A stretch of DNA of 64,000 nt from UJ101 sp047975265. GTDB lineage: Bacteria; Bacteroidota; Bacteroidia; Flavobacteriales; UJ101. A program made the translations under genes and the position numbers. Positions 62,305-64,000 of the stretch are shown one piece after another (position 1 is the first letter of the stretch; every line of letters starts with the position of its first letter). The DNA lies in assembly GCA_047975265.1 (NCBI GenBank), contig JBKEDE010000016.1, positions 62,001-126,000 on the forward strand, written 5' to 3'. Under the pieces are notes generated by a model. That model was not told the origin of the DNA. It searched no databases and saw only the letters and a list, made by a program, of their open reading frames with translations.

Positions 62305-62326
62305 AGGTCAATTTTAAATTAAAAAA

Positions 62327-64000
62327 ATGAAACTCTTCCGAATATTGTTTTCAACCCGAACTATGACATTACTACTTATTATTTTTGCAACCGCTATGGG
62401 AATTGCGACTTTTGTAGAATCATGGTACGGGACACCTACGGCTCAGGCATGGATTTATAAAACCAAATGGTTTGAACTTATCATGGTTTTGTTAATTCTT
62501 AATTTTGCAGGAAATATAGAACGCTATAAATTGTACACTTGGAAAAAATTGCCAACTTTACTGGTGCATGTTTCTTTTATCATTATGTTTGTAGGAGCCT
62601 TTATTTCACGTTATTACAGCTTTGAAGGTCAAATTGATATTGCCGAAGGAAAAACAGGAAATATTATCCGTTCTTATGAATCGTTCTTTAAATACATGGT
62701 GAAAGAAGACGGAAAACAACCTTTTTATGGAGAAGATTCATTTATTTTATCCTCTTTTCATAAAGATTTTCATAAAACGATTCATTATGGAGATAAAACC
62801 GTAGAATTTACGGTAACCGATTATATCCAAAAAAAATACTCAAAAGGACATGCCGGAGTAGAAGTGGTTACCAAAATGGGAGGTCAAGATAACGGACAAG
62901 CCGTTCGGGAATCGGAAACTTTATTAAAAGGAGCTATTATTGAATTTGATGGACAAAAATTAGGATTTGAAAGTTCTGATAAATCCATTATTAATATCAT
63001 AGAAAAAAATGATTCATTGTATTTAAAAGCTCCGTATGAATTTGGTTATTTTAATATGTTGAAAAATGATTCAGGACGTGTAAAAGCAAACGAATTAACA
63101 AAAATCGAACAAATTTTATACACAACAGCTCAAGCACGGTTTGTAATTCTACCTGCTGAAATAGATAACTTAGTTATTGGAGAGTTAAAATCAGGCAATG
63201 AAACCAAAACGGTTTCGTTTTACGGTCGCCAGTTCAATACCAATTACAGTCCTGCTTTTGAAATAAACGGAATGCAAATAAGTTTAGGGTATGGTTCGTC
63301 GTGGCTCGACTCAAAGTATAAAATGCCTTTTGCCATACGTTTAAATGATTTTCAATTGGAAAAATACCCTGGTTCTGAAAATCCTTCTTCATTTGCCAGT
63401 GAAGTAACGGTTTTAGATGGAGAAAAAAAATTTCCATACCGAATTTTTATGAATCATGTGTTGGATTATAAAGGATATCGTTTTTTTCAATCTTCATACA
63501 TTGTTTCTCCTAAAGGAGAAGAGACAACCGTTTTATCTGTAAATGCTGATTTTTGGGGAACGCTGGTTACTTATATAGGTTATTTTATCATGGGATTAAG
63601 TATGATTCTAACACTATTTTGGAGAGGAAGCTATTTTAGTAAGTTACGTCAAGTTTTAGCATCAATTAAAAAACGTAAAGCGACCTTAATAATTATTTTG
63701 TTTTTATCCGTAGGAGGGATGTATGCTCAAACAGGTAAGGCTACCGATTCGGAAAAAGAAATGGAAACTCACGTTCACGAAGATGGAACGGTTCATGATG
63801 CTGATCATAATCTTGTAAATCAACAAGATAAAACCCATATTCACGAAGACGGTACAGTTCATGACGAACATCATAATCCTGTAGAACAAGAAGAGCATAA
63901 TCATGATACGCATACCCATCAGCCACAAAGTTTTGATCACGGTTTTGCCGATTCTTTTACCATAGATTCTGAACATGCAAAAAAATTAGGAAAAATTCTT
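62327..64000 (+). CDS. ccsA: Cytochrome c biogenesis protein CcsBA (ResB part, partial)
   Basis: The frame is open from the ATG at 62327 to the window end (558 codons), so the gene is cut. The N-terminal part is ResB/CcsB: membrane segments near 14-28, 47-62 and 75-92, a long periplasmic domain with DIAEGKTGNIIRSYESF and YGRQFNTNYSPAFEING, and another segment near 405-425 (TLVTYIGYFIMGLSMILTL). In Bacteroidota this is fused to CcsA, the heme-handling half with the WWD motif, which should lie beyond the edge. At about 480-530 there is a His-rich insert with two HEDGTVHD repeats and a final HNHDTHTHQ run, which is unusual and may bind metal or heme iron. Confidence 0.9.
   Translation, partial: MKLFRILFSTRTMTLLLIIFATAMGIATFVESWYGTPTAQAWIYKTKWFELIMVLLILNFAGNIERYKLYTWKKLPTLLVHVSFIIMFVGAFISRYYSFEGQIDIAEGKTGNIIRSYESFFKYMVKEDGKQPFYGEDSFILSSFHKDFHKTIHYGDKTVEFTVTDYIQKKYSKGHAGVEVVTKMGGQDNGQAVRESETLLKGAIIEFDGQKLGFESSDKSIINIIEKNDSLYLKAPYEFGYFNMLKNDSGRVKANELTKIEQILYTTAQARFVILPAEIDNLVIGELKSGNETKTVSFYGRQFNTNYSPAFEINGMQISLGYGSSWLDSKYKMPFAIRLNDFQLEKYPGSENPSSFASEVTVLDGEKKFPYRIFMNHVLDYKGYRFFQSSYIVSPKGEETTVLSVNADFWGTLVTYIGYFIMGLSMILTLFWRGSYFSKLRQVLASIKKRKATLIIILFLSVGGMYAQTGKATDSEKEMETHVHEDGTVHDADHNLVNQQDKTHIHEDGTVHDEHHNPVEQEEHNHDTHTHQPQSFDHGFADSFTIDSEHAKKLGKIL

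Noticed and set aside
1..64000. tRNA, rRNA or CRISPR array
   Set aside because: No cloverleaf-like sequence, rRNA segment or regularly spaced repeat was seen; a covariance-model scan would be needed for certainty.

Overview
The window looks like a chromosome segment of an AT-rich Bacteroidota bacterium, most likely class Flavobacteriia. Evidence: a fused SecDF, a type IX secretion (T9SS) substrate, bacillithiol synthase BshA, DUF349, DUF2911, DUF368, DUF4197 and DUF4136 proteins, and many promoters of the Bacteroidota form TTG-N18-21-TAnnTTTG with few classical Shine-Dalgarno sites. No rRNA, tRNA, CRISPR array, integrase or intact transposase was recognised.

Regions. (1) 355-6496, minus strand: a probable copper-acquisition operon. 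It holds two related Cys-motif membrane proteins, a lipoprotein with Met/His motifs, an OprC/NosA-like TonB-dependent receptor with CxxxM and HxM motifs, an MbnP-like lipoprotein and its di-heme partner MbnH. It has a clear promoter with palindromes at the predicted transcription start. (2) 6605-9048: bshA, then a decayed patch with one intact XRE regulator, one frameshifted XRE regulator and two small genes, one DUF1493-like. (3) 9056-24025: core genes: secDF; queA-rlmN-lipoprotein-polyprenyl synthase; ribE-histidine kinase-trmN6; pdxA; DUF177-rpmF-fabH-accB-accC. (4) 24079-28891: a DtxR/MntR-type regulator divergent from a metal ABC transporter whose two permeases both carry C-terminal winged-helix-like tails. 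(5) 28969-31135: small accessory genes, a Crp/Fnr regulator and two relic-like stretches. (6) 31135-37416: TPR protein, two tandem DUF368 (PopT-type) transporters, aroE and a DUF349 protein. (7) 37763-40520: DUF4197 lipoprotein, then DUF1684 and TatD genes broken by single-base indels, then tcdA. (8) 40527-58636: signalling, stress and envelope genes, including comM, clpX, ffh, a T9SS substrate and ldcA. (9) 58691-62134: a cassette-like accessory block. Three related palindromic boundary motifs bracket a two-gene unit (Panacea-like/DUF488 fusion plus a conserved unknown partner) and a single polytopic GT87-like gene. (10) 62327-64000: the start of a CcsBA-type cytochrome c maturation protein with a His-rich repeat insert; it runs off the window.

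The two most novel parts are the copper locus, which joins an OprC-like receptor to the MbnP/MbnH pair with no methanobactin genes in view, and the cassette block with repeated palindromic boundaries around a possible toxin-antitoxin or defence module. Several single-base frameshifts (XRE, DUF1684, TatD, possibly the GT87 gene) could be real decay or assembly errors in homopolymers.
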